A DNA stretch of 64,000 nt from Thiorhodococcus drewsii AZ1 (GCF_000224065.1 NZ_AFWT01000019.1:43240-107239), one strand, 5' to 3'; counted from the first letter of the stretch, positions 31,606 to 42,230 are shown. Notes: generated from the letters alone by a model not told the origin. Translations and numbers: made by a program.

Positions 31606-31640
31606 GCCGATGGCTCCATGGGCCATCGGCTCTTGTCTTT
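31606..31640 (+). terminator. Attenuating hairpin between pstS and pstC
   Basis: 9-bp perfect stem GCCGATGGC / GCCATCGGC (31606-31614 with 31622-31630) followed by the T-rich TCTTGTCTTT. Likely partial terminator or mRNA 3'-end protector that sets higher pstS output. Confidence 0.7.
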
Positions 31641-31657
31641 ACGTCACCTGGATACTG

Positions 31658-33041
<1,384 letters not shown>

Positions 33042-33049
<8 letters not shown>

Positions 33050-34355
33050 TCCATCCACTCCTTCGGATTCTGTCACGCCGAGGCGTGCTGCCGACATCGT
33101 CAATGCCTCGCTGAAGCGTCGCTACGCCAAGGAGCGCCGTTTCCGCTTGATCGGAGCCGCAGCGGTCGGTCTGGGCTTGACCTTCGTGCTGCTTCTCTTC
33201 GGCGACATCATCAGCAAGGGCTACACCGCCTTCCAGCAGACCTATATTCAGCTGCCGGTCACCCTGTCCGAGGATTTGATCGACCCCGAGGGCACGCGCG
33301 ATCCAATGACTCTGGCTCGCGCGGATTACATGACGCCGATTCGCCAGTCGCTGCGCCAGTTCTTCCCCGAGGTGAAGGACCGCCGCACGCGTCGTCAGCT
33401 CAACTCCATCATCAGCGTCGGTGCACCTCAGCTCCTCGGGGAAGAGGTGGTCGCGGATCCGGCTCTCGTCGGGACCACCCATGAGTACTGGATCCTGGTC
33501 GATGACGACATCGACATGCTGGTCAAGGGCTACATCGACCGCAATGCCCCCGAGTCCGACCGGCGCGTCAATGACCAGGTCATCGGGTGGATCGACCGTC
33601 TGGAGCAGGAAGGTCGGGTCGCCAAGCGCTTCAATACCATCTTCTTCACCCATGGCACCTCACGCGAACCCGAGCTCGCGGGAATCGCCGGGGCGCTGAT
33701 GGGATCCTTCTACACGCTGATTCTGGCGCTGACCCTGTCGTTCCCGATCGGCGTGGGCGCCGCACTCTATCTGGAGGAGTTCGCGCCGAAGAATCGCTGG
33801 ACCGACCTCATCGAGGTCAACATCAATAACCTCGCCGCAGTTCCGTCCATCGTCTTCGGTCTGCTCGGTCTCGCCGTCTTCATCGGCTTTTTCGGCGTGC
33901 CGCGCTCGACGCCGTTGGTTGCCGCTTTGGTGCTGACCCTGATGACCCTGCCCATCATCATCATCTCAAGCCGCGCGGCCTTGAAATCCGTTCCGCCCTC
34001 GATTCGCGAGGCGGCGCTGGGTGTGGGCGCTTCCCCCTTGCAGACCCAGTTCCATCACGTTCTGCCGCTGGCGATGCCCGGCATGCTGACTGGAACCATC
34101 CTGGGTATGGCGCACGCCCTGGGCGAAACGGCCCCGCTGCTCATGATCGGCATGATCGCCTTCATCGTCGACGTTCCGGGCGGCTTCACGGATCCGGCCA
34201 CCGTGCTTCCGGTGCAGATCTTTCTCTGGGCCGACAGTCCTGAACGCGGATTCGTCGAGCGCACGTCGGCGGCCATCATGGTTTTGCTGGCCTTCCTATT
34301 CCTGATGAACCTGGCGGCAGTTCTACTGCGTCGCCGGTTCGAGCGTCGCTGGTAA
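33042..34355 (+). CDS. pstA: Phosphate ABC transporter permease PstA
   Basis: 437 residues, longer than E. coli PstA (296). A first helix (about 38-60) is followed by a ~150-residue periplasmic insertion, then the permease domain with coupling motif REAALGVGASPLQTQFHHVLPLAMPG. The insert matches the enlarged PstC, so both come from the long-form Pst system. Confidence 0.94.
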
Positions 34356-34394
34356 GACCGGCGCCGATACACAGAGTTTTGAGGCTTTAGATTT

Positions 34395-35258
34395 ATGAGC
34401 ACGGTGGTTGAGGTAATGGAAAAGACGACTGGAGCCATGAGCTCCGCCGAATTGGCGGGCGAGCAGCATTCCAGGGCGACGGTTGGCGATTTTACGGTTG
34501 CCGACGCACGTATGGCCTGTCGCGAGGTAGAAGTCTGGTATGGCCCGAAAAAGGCGATCAACGGGGTGAGTCTGGATATCGGGAAGAATGAGGTTCTCTC
34601 GATGATCGGGCCGTCCGGTTGCGGCAAGTCCACCTTTCTGCGCTGTCTGAACCGCATGAACGACACCATTGATGGCTGTCGGGTTACGGGCTCCATCCTG
34701 CTAGATGGGCAGGACATCTACGACAAATCGTTGGATCCGGTGCCGTTGCGGGCCCGTGTCGGTATGGTGTTCCAGAAGCCCAACCCCTTCCCCAAGTCGA
34801 TCTACGAGAATGTCGCCTACGGTCCGAAGATCCACGGTCTGACCAACAACCGGGCCGAACTCGATGCGCTGGTCGAGAGCAGTCTGCGCAAGGCAGGGTT
34901 ATGGGATGAGGTCAAGGACCGGCTCGATCAGGCCGGCACCGGGCTCTCAGGCGGTCAGCAGCAGCGTCTCTGCATTGCGCGCACCATCGCCGTGTCTCCA
35001 GAGGTCATCCTGATGGATGAGCCTTGCTCGGCGCTCGATCCCATTGCCACGGCGATCGTCGAGGAACTGATCGACGAACTGCGCTCCCAATACAGCATCG
35101 CGATCGTCACCCACTCGATGCAGCAGGCGGCGCGTGTTTCGCAGCGCACTGCCTATTTCCATCTCGGCGACCTGATCGAGATTGGAGAGACCAACGATAT
35201 CTTCACCAGCCCCAAGCACCGGTTGACCGAGGACTACATCACCGGGCGCTTCGGGTGA
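34395..35258 (+). CDS. pstB: Phosphate ABC transporter ATPase PstB
   Basis: 287-residue ABC ATPase: Walker [10 protein letters not shown], signature LSGGQQQR, Walker [15 protein letters not shown]-loop [11 protein letters not shown]. The N-terminal ~45 residues are a non-conserved extension; an internal start is possible. It energises PstCA. Confidence 0.96.
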   Translation: MSTVVEVMEKTTGAMSSAELAGEQHSRATVGDFTVADARMACREVEVWYGPKKAINGVSLDIGKNEVLSMIGPSGCGKSTFLRCLNRMNDTIDGCRVTGSILLDGQDIYDKSLDPVPLRARVGMVFQKPNPFPKSIYENVAYGPKIHGLTNNRAELDALVESSLRKAGLWDEVKDRLDQAGTGLSGGQQQRLCIARTIAVSPEVILMDEPCSALDPIATAIVEELIDELRSQYSIAIVTHSMQQAARVSQRTAYFHLGDLIEIGETNDIFTSPKHRLTEDYITGRFG

Positions 35259-35279
35259 GTCTTGCGGCGCGGAGTTGAA

Positions 35280-36038
35280 ATGACTGATGAAAATCCTCCC
35301 AGAGCCGCCTCCGACCTTGCTGGCGGGCATACTGTCCGTCGCTATGACGAGGAACTCGCCAAGCTGCGCGCCATCATCCTGGAGATGGGCGAGCATGTGG
35401 TCGGACAGGCCCGATCCGCCGTGATGGCGCTGGTGGATCGCGATGACAGTCAGGCCTATCGGGTTCTGGATCGCGAGCCGCAGATCGACTATCTGTCCCT
35501 GGACGCCGACGAGGAGGTCTTCCGGGTCATCGCGCGGCGCCAGCCGACTGCGGTCGACCTGCGTATCGTGCTGGCGCTTTCCAAGATCGCCAGCGATGCG
35601 GAGCGTGCCGGGGATAAGGCAAAGATCGTCGCCGAGCAGGCGCTTGAGCTCAAGAAACTGAGCGGCGACTCGGATTATCTGCGCGATGACCTGAGAGCCG
35701 CGCTCGGACGGCTTGAGGACGCGGCCTGCTCCATGTTCGAGCGCAGCATCCGGGCCGTCGTCAATTTCGATGTTGCCCTCTCGTTGGCGATCTTCGAGGA
35801 CGAGCCGCGTCTGTCCGATGCCTCGACGGAGGTTCGTCATTTGCTTGGCGAGGATGACCAAAAGGGATTGAGTCAAAGGCAGGTCGTGTGCCTGCTCACC
35901 TGCGCCCACGGTTTGGTGCGCATTGGCAATCATGCCTCCAACATCGCCGAGCAGGTGATCTACGTCGCCTTGGGGCAGGACGTACGCTATCGCAATCGCG
36001 AGATTCTCATCGAGACGTTGCATCACCAAGGATACTAA
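35280..36038 (+). CDS. phoU: Phosphate signalling protein PhoU
   Basis: 252 residues from the ATG at 35280, with GGAG six bases upstream. Two three-helix PhoU repeats with metal-binding ExxxD-type patterns (DREPQID, DAERAGDKAKIVAE; GNHASNIAEQVIY). It links Pst transport to the PhoR/PhoB two-component system, whose genes are not in this window. Last gene of pstSCAB-phoU; CCCCAG/CTGGGG at 36054-36071 may be a weak terminator. Confidence 0.95.
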   Translation: MTDENPPRAASDLAGGHTVRRYDEELAKLRAIILEMGEHVVGQARSAVMALVDRDDSQAYRVLDREPQIDYLSLDADEEVFRVIARRQPTAVDLRIVLALSKIASDAERAGDKAKIVAEQALELKKLSGDSDYLRDDLRAALGRLEDAACSMFERSIRAVVNFDVALSLAIFEDEPRLSDASTEVRHLLGEDDQKGLSQRQVVCLLTCAHGLVRIGNHASNIAEQVIYVALGQDVRYRNREILIETLHHQGY

Positions 36039-36256
36039 GGCGATTCCCCTCGTCCCCAGGTGACGCTGGGGGATGCAGCCAGGAAGCGCTGCTGCCCGAG
36101 CCGCCGACAACGCTAGCCAATGACCACGATCAAGCTGGGCGCGCAAGGCATGAGGATAAGCGGCTTGAGTTCTCCGCCACTCGACCAGACAATGCTCCTA
36201 CTTTCACATGTGCCTGATTCCTTGGCGCATCCATTCCCAATAGAGGAGTGTTCTCC

Positions 36257-36544
36257 ATGTCTAGTGAAGGCTATCACGAGCCGATCGATGAATTGTCCGA
36301 CGAGACCCGCGACATGCATCGGGCGATCGTCTCGCTGATGGAGGAACTGGAGGCCGTCGACTGGTACAACCAGCGTGTCGACGCCTGTAAGGACGAGGAT
36401 CTAAAGGCGATCCTCGCCCACAATCGGGATGAAGAGAAGGAGCATGCGGCCATGGTGCTGGAGTGGATTCGCCGCAAGGATTCGACCTTCGACAAGGAAC
36501 TCAAGGACTATCTCTTCACCGAGAAGCAGATCGCCCACCATTGA
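36257..36544 (+). CDS. Encapsulated-ferritin (EncFtn) homologue without cargo peptide
   Basis: 95 residues, ATG at 36257 with GAGGAG eight bases upstream. The sequence matches the EncFtn core: MEELEAVDWY (E29, E30, E32, W36) and HNRDEEKEHAAMVLEWIRR (E60, H63), which correspond to the ferroxidase and entry-site residues of the Rhodospirillum protein as recalled (E32, E62, H65; E31, E34, W38). It ends at TEKQIAHH, with no linker or LGIGSL-type targeting peptide, and no encapsulin gene lies on either side. It would form a decameric-ring ferroxidase that oxidises Fe(II); how iron is stored is unclear. Confidence 0.85.
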   Translation: MSSEGYHEPIDELSDETRDMHRAIVSLMEELEAVDWYNQRVDACKDEDLKAILAHNRDEEKEHAAMVLEWIRRKDSTFDKELKDYLFTEKQIAHH

Positions 36545-36550
36545 TTCACG

Positions 36551-36619
36551 GCCGCCAGCCACCAGCCGCCAGCACACTCTTGCTGGTAGCTGGTAGCTGG
36601 TAGCTGGTAGCTGGTAGCT
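36551..36619. repeat. Heptanucleotide tandem repeat forming an imperfect convergent hairpin
   Basis: Five full copies of GCTGGTA plus three bases (36582-36619), preceded by a related inverse block of CCAGC/CACCAGC/CGCCAGC units (36551-36575). The two arms pair over about 20 bases with a few mismatches that become G-U pairs in minus-strand RNA. It sits between convergent genes and its last bases touch the TAG stop of the minus-strand gene. Confidence 0.8.
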
Positions 36620-38318
36620 ACTTCTCTCGCGGATAGGGCCAGGCCATGATGCCGCCTTCCATCACCTTCACCTGCGTCCAGCCATGCGCCTGCAGGATGG
36701 CCGCCCCCTCATAGCCGCGCAGCGAGATCTTGCAGTAGAGGATGATCTCTCTGTCCTTGTCGGCCGGCAACTCGTCCAGTCTGCCGCGTATCGCCCCCAG
36801 AGGGATCAGGGTCTCGCCGATTCCGAGTCGCATCTCCTCGAATTCCTGCGGACTGCGGGTGTCCAGGATGAAGCAGTTGGACCCGCTGTCGACCCGTTGC
36901 TTGACCTCCGTGACCGAAACTCCCTTCATGTGTCCGAGCAGCTTGTTCTCTAGGACGTGCGCGGACACGATCACGTGGTCGAGTGCGAGCGAGTAGGGCG
37001 GTGCGTAGGGCAGGTCGGCATTGGAGAGGTCATCCACGGTCAGATTGCCTCGGATCGCCATAGCCACAGTGGCGATGCGCTTGCTGCCGTCGCCTGGGCC
37101 GATGCACTGGAAGCCCAGCACCCTGCCGCTCTTACGGTCAGCGATCATCTTGCTGATGAGCAGCTTGCCCTGCATGTAGCCGGGGATGTCGAGACCCGAG
37201 ACGGTCGCCGTTTCGATGTCGAATCCGGCCGCGCGTGCGGCGGCCTCGCTCAGTCCGGTGAAGCCGACGGTGAAGTCGAAGATCTTGCAGATCCCTGTGT
37301 GGATGATGCCGGGGAAGCTCGCGCTGCCGGGCTCGATCAGGTTCCGGCCGATCACGCGTCCCTGCAGGTTCGCGATGTCGCCAAAGGGTGCGCGGAGCAT
37401 CTCTCCGGTGATGAGCGAGCGGCATTCCACGCAGTCGCCTGCGGCATAGATGTCGGGATCCGAGGTCTGCATCTGGTCGTTGACCGCGATGCCGCCCTTG
37501 GCGCCGATCGTGAGTCCGGCCTCGCGCGCCAGTTCAATGTTGGGTCGCACGCCGACCGCGATTACCGCCAGCTCGCAGGGCAGCTCGGTGCCGTTGTCGA
37601 GCTTCACGCCCGACAGCTTGCCGTTTTCGCCGAGGAAGGCGGCCACGCCGTTGTGTGTGATGATGTCCGCCTCCTTGGAGCGGACATGATTCTCGACCAG
37701 CTTGGCCAGATCCGGGTCCAGGAAGGGCAGGATCGACGCGGTCTTCTCGATGACCGTGGTCTGGATACCGGCCAGGTGCAATGCCTCGCACACCTCGAAT
37801 CCGATCAGTCCACCGCCGACCACGACGGCCTTGGTCACCTTGCCCGCGTCCCGCACCGCGCGCAGCGCATCCGCGTCGCCCAGGCTGTGGAGCGTGCGGA
37901 TGCCCTCGAGGTCGCTGCCCGGTACTGGCGGATAGAGCGGCGAGGCGCCGGTTGCGATGACCAGTCGGTCGTAGGGCAGGGTTTTGGTCTCGCCGCTCGG
38001 CAGATGGCGGCAAGTGACGGTCTTGGCGTCGCGGTCGATCGACAGGGCTTCGGTTTGCACCAGCGCCTCGATCCGCTTGGCCTTTTCAAAAAAATCGGGG
38101 TCTCGAACGATACCGGCCGGGGTGCAGATGAGCTGGTTGCGGTCGTCGAAGAAGCCGCCGATGTAATAGGGGTAGCCGCAGGAGGCCATGGAGAGGTCGG
38201 CTTCCTTTTGGATCAGCGTGATGGAGGCGTGCTCGTCCATGCGGCGTGCCTTGGCGGCGGCCTTTGGACCTGCGGCGGAACCGCCGATGACGAGGATTTT
38301 GAGGGGTTGCGAGGGCAT
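36618..38318 (-). CDS. CoA-disulfide-reductase-like flavoprotein fused to rhodanese
   Basis: 566 residues from the ATG at 38318, with AAGGA eight bases upstream. FAD/NAD(P) disulfide reductase with GGSAAGPKAAAKAR (12-25), the single-Cys redox site SMASCGYPYYIGG (C47), NAD-binding VVVGGGLIGFE, and the second FAD motif YAAGDC. The C-terminal ~100 residues are a rhodanese domain with active Cys in YCKISLRG (near 528). Relatives act as CoA-disulfide or CoA-persulfide reductases (Cdr/Npsr). In a sulfur oxidiser, sulfane-sulfur handling is a fair guess. Confidence 0.9.
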   Translation of the reverse strand: MPSQPLKILVIGGSAAGPKAAAKARRMDEHASITLIQKEADLSMASCGYPYYIGGFFDDRNQLICTPAGIVRDPDFFEKAKRIEALVQTEALSIDRDAKTVTCRHLPSGETKTLPYDRLVIATGASPLYPPVPGSDLEGIRTLHSLGDADALRAVRDAGKVTKAVVVGGGLIGFEVCEALHLAGIQTTVIEKTASILPFLDPDLAKLVENHVRSKEADIITHNGVAAFLGENGKLSGVKLDNGTELPCELAVIAVGVRPNIELAREAGLTIGAKGGIAVNDQMQTSDPDIYAAGDCVECRSLITGEMLRAPFGDIANLQGRVIGRNLIEPGSASFPGIIHTGICKIFDFTVGFTGLSEAAARAAGFDIETATVSGLDIPGYMQGKLLISKMIADRKSGRVLGFQCIGPGDGSKRIATVAMAIRGNLTVDDLSNADLPYAPPYSLALDHVIVSAHVLENKLLGHMKGVSVTEVKQRVDSGSNCFILDTRSPQEFEEMRLGIGETLIPLGAIRGRLDELPADKDREIILYCKISLRGYEGAAILQAHGWTQVKVMEGGIMAWPYPREK

Positions 38319-38350
38319 GGAGGGAATCCTTGTTCGAAGCGGAAATGGGA

Positions 38351-38396
38351 GATGCCGCCGATGATTGCGGGGTGCGCGACCCTGATCGGCGGCATC
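38351..38396 (-). terminator. Long hairpin between ATPase pair and flavoprotein gene
   Basis: 12-bp perfect stem GATGCCGCCGAT / ATCGGCGGCATC (38351-38362 with 38385-38396); the 22-base loop holds an inner GGGT/ACCC stem. It lies after the ATPase operon and 33 bases before the flavoprotein start, so it may be the operon terminator or part of the flavoprotein leader. Confidence 0.55.
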
Positions 38397-38517
38397 CCCT
38401 AGTGTGCGGCGATTGTCGCTGGACTGATTTGAAGATTCGCAAGATTCATCGTCAAGCGTCCCGACATTCGTGCGTGTCTTGAGGGCTAGCGTGCACTTTG
38501 CCTCTGGAATTTCCTGC

Positions 38518-40944
38518 TCAGGGCGATGGTTCCAGGTCGAACAGCTGCTCCAATAGCGCACGCTCCTCTTGATTCAGATCCAGCAGGATGCTCGGATCCG
38601 AGCCGGCGGCCTTTAGGAAGTCGATGCCGGTGCGGAAGATGCGCAGCGGCAGCCGGAAAGCGTCGCTGTCCTGGCCCGCCTCCTCCCAGGCCGAGGCCCA
38701 GGTCTCCAAGTTGTCCGGGCTTGGCAGGTCGGGCGTGTTGGCATGCAGTTCGCCCAGATGTCGCACGAGGGCATCGCCGAGCTGGCTGATGGCGTCGGCA
38801 TCGCGGTAGATCTGGAACAGATCGCGAATGCGTTCGCGACGCATTGTGGGTTGCAGGCTGCTGTCAAAGAAGGCGTGGATGATGCGCGTGGAGTCGCCTC
38901 GATAGGCTGGTGTTACGCTGATGCCGACCCGCAGGCCATCGCGCAATGTGGCGATGGCTTGATCCCATCGCCCCGTTGCGACTCGGAGTGCCGCCAGCGT
39001 AAGGTGTGATTGAACAAGACTTTTCGGCGCAACTCCTTCCACGCGCAGCACTGCCTCGACGTCTCTTTCAGCGGACGCTGTGTCGAGTCGGATGGAATAG
39101 ATTAAACCCCGGACTAATAGCGCCATTGCTACGAGCTCTGCAGGCGCGTTTGGTAGCTCGATAATCGTGCTTAGATCGTCGGTCGCCTTGTCGAGGTCTC
39201 CCAGCTGTACATAGGCCATCCACCGTCTGAGGTATGCGAAGGTGATCAACTGGGCCGGAGCCTGCGGTATCTCGACAGCGGCACTGTAGTCCGTGATTGC
39301 CTTGTCGAGATTTCCGAGCTGTTCATAAGCGCCCCCCCGACTGACGAGGACCCTGGCGACATCCTTGGCAACCATCCGCGATTGCGCCAGAGCAGCGTCG
39401 AGCTGTCTTATCGCCTGAACCGGATCTTTTTTCTTGAGATGAACCTCAGAGGCGAGAAGCCGGGCAGAGACCTTGATTCCGATAGACTGACCACTGTTCT
39501 CATCAGTGATCTCTTCAAGGGTACGCAGCGCCTCGGAATCCTCGCCCTTCGCCCAATATCCGCAGGCCAGTGCCAGTTCCTCGCACTCCTCGGCATAGGT
39601 CTCGATCCGCCCTCCCCATTGCGCCCTCCCCGCCTCGTCCAGTTCGGCATGGAATGCGTCCACCAGTAATCGCGCGCGCAGATTGCCCTTGGCGGCGTTC
39701 GCCGCGATGGCGGACGCGAGATAGGTTCGTGCCATCGAGTCGGTCTTGCCGTCGGCGAGTCTGGCGTTCAGTTCGCGCCCGTCGTACCAGACGCGCAAGA
39801 AGTCCACCAATATCCTCAACGGACCCTGGTTCTGGTTCTCCTTGACCTCGACGCAGATGCGCATCATCGGCTCGGCGATCTCGTACAGCGATTCGCGCCC
39901 ACGCTGGGCGGACTGGACGTAGCCCTTGCCGCGCAGATCCTTGAGCTGGCTGGAGACGGTCTGCTGGCTGGCGAACAGCCGGCGGGCGATCTGCTTGACC
40001 GGGGTGGGTCGGTCCTGGGTGCAGAGGAATTCGACGATCTTGCGCTGCTGGGCCGGCAGCCAGCGGATGCGCTCCTGATAGTAGGGCGTCATCTCATCGA
40101 CCATCTTGGCGAAAGGCTCCACCAGTGCCTCGATGCTGTCGCGATTGATGAACTGGGACAGGACGATGTAGATGCGGTGTTTGCCGCCCGAGAGATGATG
40201 CAGTGCGCGGATGCGCGAGCGACCGGTCGCGCTCTTAAGGAAGGAGACGACGTCGCTCTGACCATTGAGCTGGGCGATGTTCTGGAGCAGCTCGCGGGCC
40301 TGCTCGATCGACAGGGGTTTCAGGTGCTCGGTCTGGAAGAAACCGAAGAAGGCGCTTTGGCGTTTGGCGATATCGTCGACGAGACGCTGGGCGGTGGCCG
40401 CCAGCGAGAGCACCGGGTGCTCCTGGATGAAGCCGCGCAGTTGCTGTTGACCGGCCTGGCCCAGCCCCTCGAAGAGTGCGTCTAGGTTTTCTACCAGGAC
40501 CAGCAGAGTGCGCGCTTGCAGGGTCGTCAACAGCAGTTGGGCCAGCGCGCCTTCAGCCTCATTGGGCGTCAGGTCGAACAGAGGCTCCAGCGCTTCGGGT
40601 GTGAATTCCTCAGGGTAGCGTTTGCTCAGGGCCTCGTAGACGCGACGCAGCAGCTCCAGCAGGCTGGTGCTGGTCTCGTCCTCGTTGAGCCAGGCGATGC
40701 GCAGCCGATCGTCCAGGGTCCGGTCCTGTCCGAGACGATGGGCCAGCAGCGTGATCAGATGGGTCTTGCCAGTACCTCGCGGCCCGACGAAAAGCAGATG
40801 GTGTTTGCTGCCCGTGGTGGCGCTCTCGCGCACGCGTTCGACGGCATCTTCGATCAGCGCCTGACGCTGCACCGTGATGGCCTCCAGATCCTCCGGCGAC
40901 GTACGGCTGGGGGTGAAGACGGACAAGAAGGCTCGGTCGTTCAT
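38518..40944 (-). CDS. AAA/STAND-like ATPase with winged helix and TPR repeats
   Basis: 808 residues from the ATG at 40944. Order: P-loop ATPase with Walker A GPRGTGKT (54-61) and Walker B-like LLVLVENLDALFEG; a MarR-like winged helix (about 310-380, with PTPVKQIARRLFASQQTVSSQLKDLRGKGYV); a helical linker; then TPR-type repeats (about 540-680). This nucleotide switch, DNA-binding/adaptor and repeat-sensor layout is that of signal-transducing ATPases. It is 22 bases downstream of a second ATPase gene in one operon. Function unknown: a regulator or a conflict/defence protein would fit the build. Confidence 0.75.
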   Translation of the reverse strand: MNDRAFLSVFTPSRTSPEDLEAITVQRQALIEDAVERVRESATTGSKHHLLFVGPRGTGKTHLITLLAHRLGQDRTLDDRLRIAWLNEDETSTSLLELLRRVYEALSKRYPEEFTPEALEPLFDLTPNEAEGALAQLLLTTLQARTLLVLVENLDALFEGLGQAGQQQLRGFIQEHPVLSLAATAQRLVDDIAKRQSAFFGFFQTEHLKPLSIEQARELLQNIAQLNGQSDVVSFLKSATGRSRIRALHHLSGGKHRIYIVLSQFINRDSIEALVEPFAKMVDEMTPYYQERIRWLPAQQRKIVEFLCTQDRPTPVKQIARRLFASQQTVSSQLKDLRGKGYVQSAQRGRESLYEIAEPMMRICVEVKENQNQGPLRILVDFLRVWYDGRELNARLADGKTDSMARTYLASAIAANAAKGNLRARLLVDAFHAELDEAGRAQWGGRIETYAEECEELALACGYWAKGEDSEALRTLEEITDENSGQSIGIKVSARLLASEVHLKKKDPVQAIRQLDAALAQSRMVAKDVARVLVSRGGAYEQLGNLDKAITDYSAAVEIPQAPAQLITFAYLRRWMAYVQLGDLDKATDDLSTIIELPNAPAELVAMALLVRGLIYSIRLDTASAERDVEAVLRVEGVAPKSLVQSHLTLAALRVATGRWDQAIATLRDGLRVGISVTPAYRGDSTRIIHAFFDSSLQPTMRRERIRDLFQIYRDADAISQLGDALVRHLGELHANTPDLPSPDNLETWASAWEEAGQDSDAFRLPLRIFRTGIDFLKAAGSDPSILLDLNQEERALLEQLFDLEPSP

Positions 40945-40966
40945 GGCATGCGGCTCCGGTGCGCCA

Positions 40967-42172
40967 TCAGAGTCCGCGCGCCAACCGCCACCAGCGCTGC
41001 AGCAGCGGGAAGCGGAAGCGGTAATGGCCGTTGGAGTCACGTGACAGATAGTGATCCTGCTCCATGAGTCGGAGCAGATCGATGAGTCGCTCGCGGTCAT
41101 CCAGAGTGCCTGCCGCCCGGCCTTCGGCCAGCAGATCATTGATGGAGACGGCGATGGGTTCCGCGCCTGAGGCGCGGGCCGCGATGCCGTCGAGGATTCC
41201 GAGCACTGCCCGCTCCAAATGGGCGCCGTAGTAGTCGGGGATTCGGCTCCTGTAGTGACCGAGCTCCCAGGGGTCGTTGGCGTCGAGCACCTGACTGACC
41301 ACGACCTGCTCGGCGAGTGCCGGGTCCGCTGTCGCGGCGCCGGGAGCGCGCTTCAACGCCTTGACGATATGGTGGATATAGAAGGGGAAGCCGTCGGCGA
41401 GCTGGGCGATGGCTGCAGCCGTTTCATACGGAGATGGCGCGCGGATCCGTTCGCCCTCGATCAGTCTGGCCGCCAGTTCGTGTGCCGGCTCGGCATCCAG
41501 CGGGGGCACCTCCAGCGGGTAGGTGTCGTTGAGCGGGGAGTTGCTATAGCTCTGACGCTTGAGGGCCGCGATGACGTGGTGCAGACCGATGGAGCCGGTC
41601 AGCACCATACGCAGACCTGCGGCACCGTGCGTTTGGCGGAGCGCGCGCAGGTTGTCCAGCACGGCCATGGCAACCGGCTCGCCTTCCTGCTTGCGGATGC
41701 TGTCGAGCATGAAGGGCATCTCGTCCCAGAGGAAGAGCGGGCGCTCGTCGTTGCGCGCTCGTTCCTGCACCAGGTCTTGAATGGCGCAGTTGAGAATGTC
41801 CTGCCAGGGTGCCTCTGCTCCGAACTCCGGAAGCTTGAGAATGCCGCCCACTTCGGTTCCGCCGAGCGTTTTGAGGAACGCGTGGCTCCGTCGGGCGATT
41901 CTCTCGCGACCGGACAGAAACCGATCCACCTCGCGGTAGACCGATAGCGCGAATTCCCGCGCGCTGTGATAGCGCTCCAGATCCTGAAAGATAGGCACCC
42001 AGCCGGACCGTGGCTCCGCACGCATCTTGAGGATGATGGTGGTCTTGCCGATGCGCCGCTCGGCGGTCATGCGTATGGATTGTTGCTCCAGCGTGTCCCA
42101 GATCTGCTCGATCAGTAGATCACGCCCGACGACCTCCGCGAGGTCGATTTGGCCGCCTGGATTTGCCTTCAT
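40967..42172 (-). CDS. P-loop ATPase of the archaeal-ATPase type, partner of the TPR ATPase
   Basis: 401 residues from the ATG at 42172 (AGGA seven bases upstream); a start at 42214 would put coding sequence up against the -10. It has VVGRD followed by a Walker A-like AERRIGKTT (37-45), a Walker B LFLWDEMPFML (near 150), and a sensor-like VLTGSIGLHHV. The C-terminal ~90 residues look like a winged helix (DRERLIDLLRLMEQDHYLSRDSNGHYRFRFPLLQRWWR). Such ATPases with an RRxGKT P-loop often accompany nuclease or transposon-borne genes, but the actual role is unknown. First gene of a two-gene operon. Confidence 0.75.
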   Translation of the reverse strand: MKANPGGQIDLAEVVGRDLLIEQIWDTLEQQSIRMTAERRIGKTTIILKMRAEPRSGWVPIFQDLERYHSAREFALSVYREVDRFLSGRERIARRSHAFLKTLGGTEVGGILKLPEFGAEAPWQDILNCAIQDLVQERARNDERPLFLWDEMPFMLDSIRKQEGEPVAMAVLDNLRALRQTHGAAGLRMVLTGSIGLHHVIAALKRQSYSNSPLNDTYPLEVPPLDAEPAHELAARLIEGERIRAPSPYETAAAIAQLADGFPFYIHHIVKALKRAPGAATADPALAEQVVVSQVLDANDPWELGHYRSRIPDYYGAHLERAVLGILDGIAARASGAEPIAVSINDLLAEGRAAGTLDDRERLIDLLRLMEQDHYLSRDSNGHYRFRFPLLQRWWRLARGL

Positions 42173-42202
42173 GCCGAGATCCTGTTTGGATGAGCTGCGG
42201 CA

Positions 42203-42230
42203 ATAGTACGTCAAAAAAAACGTACGTCAA
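42203..42230 (-). promoter_or_regulatory. Sigma-70-like promoter with direct repeats, ATPase operon
   Basis: On the minus strand, TTGACG (42225-42230) and TACTAT (42203-42208) are spaced 16 bases apart, a good -35/-10 pair 31 bases upstream of the start codon. The -35 lies in the first of two direct repeats TTGACGTAC with a 16-base period, the second abutting the -10, and an A/T-run fills the spacer. The repeats may be an operator, possibly for the operon's own winged-helix proteins. Confidence 0.65.

Noticed and set aside
36582..36619. GCTGGTA repeats as a CRISPR or origin iteron array
   Set aside because: Seven-base tandem units without spacers, no rep gene nearby; better explained as a tandem-repeat hairpin between convergent genes.
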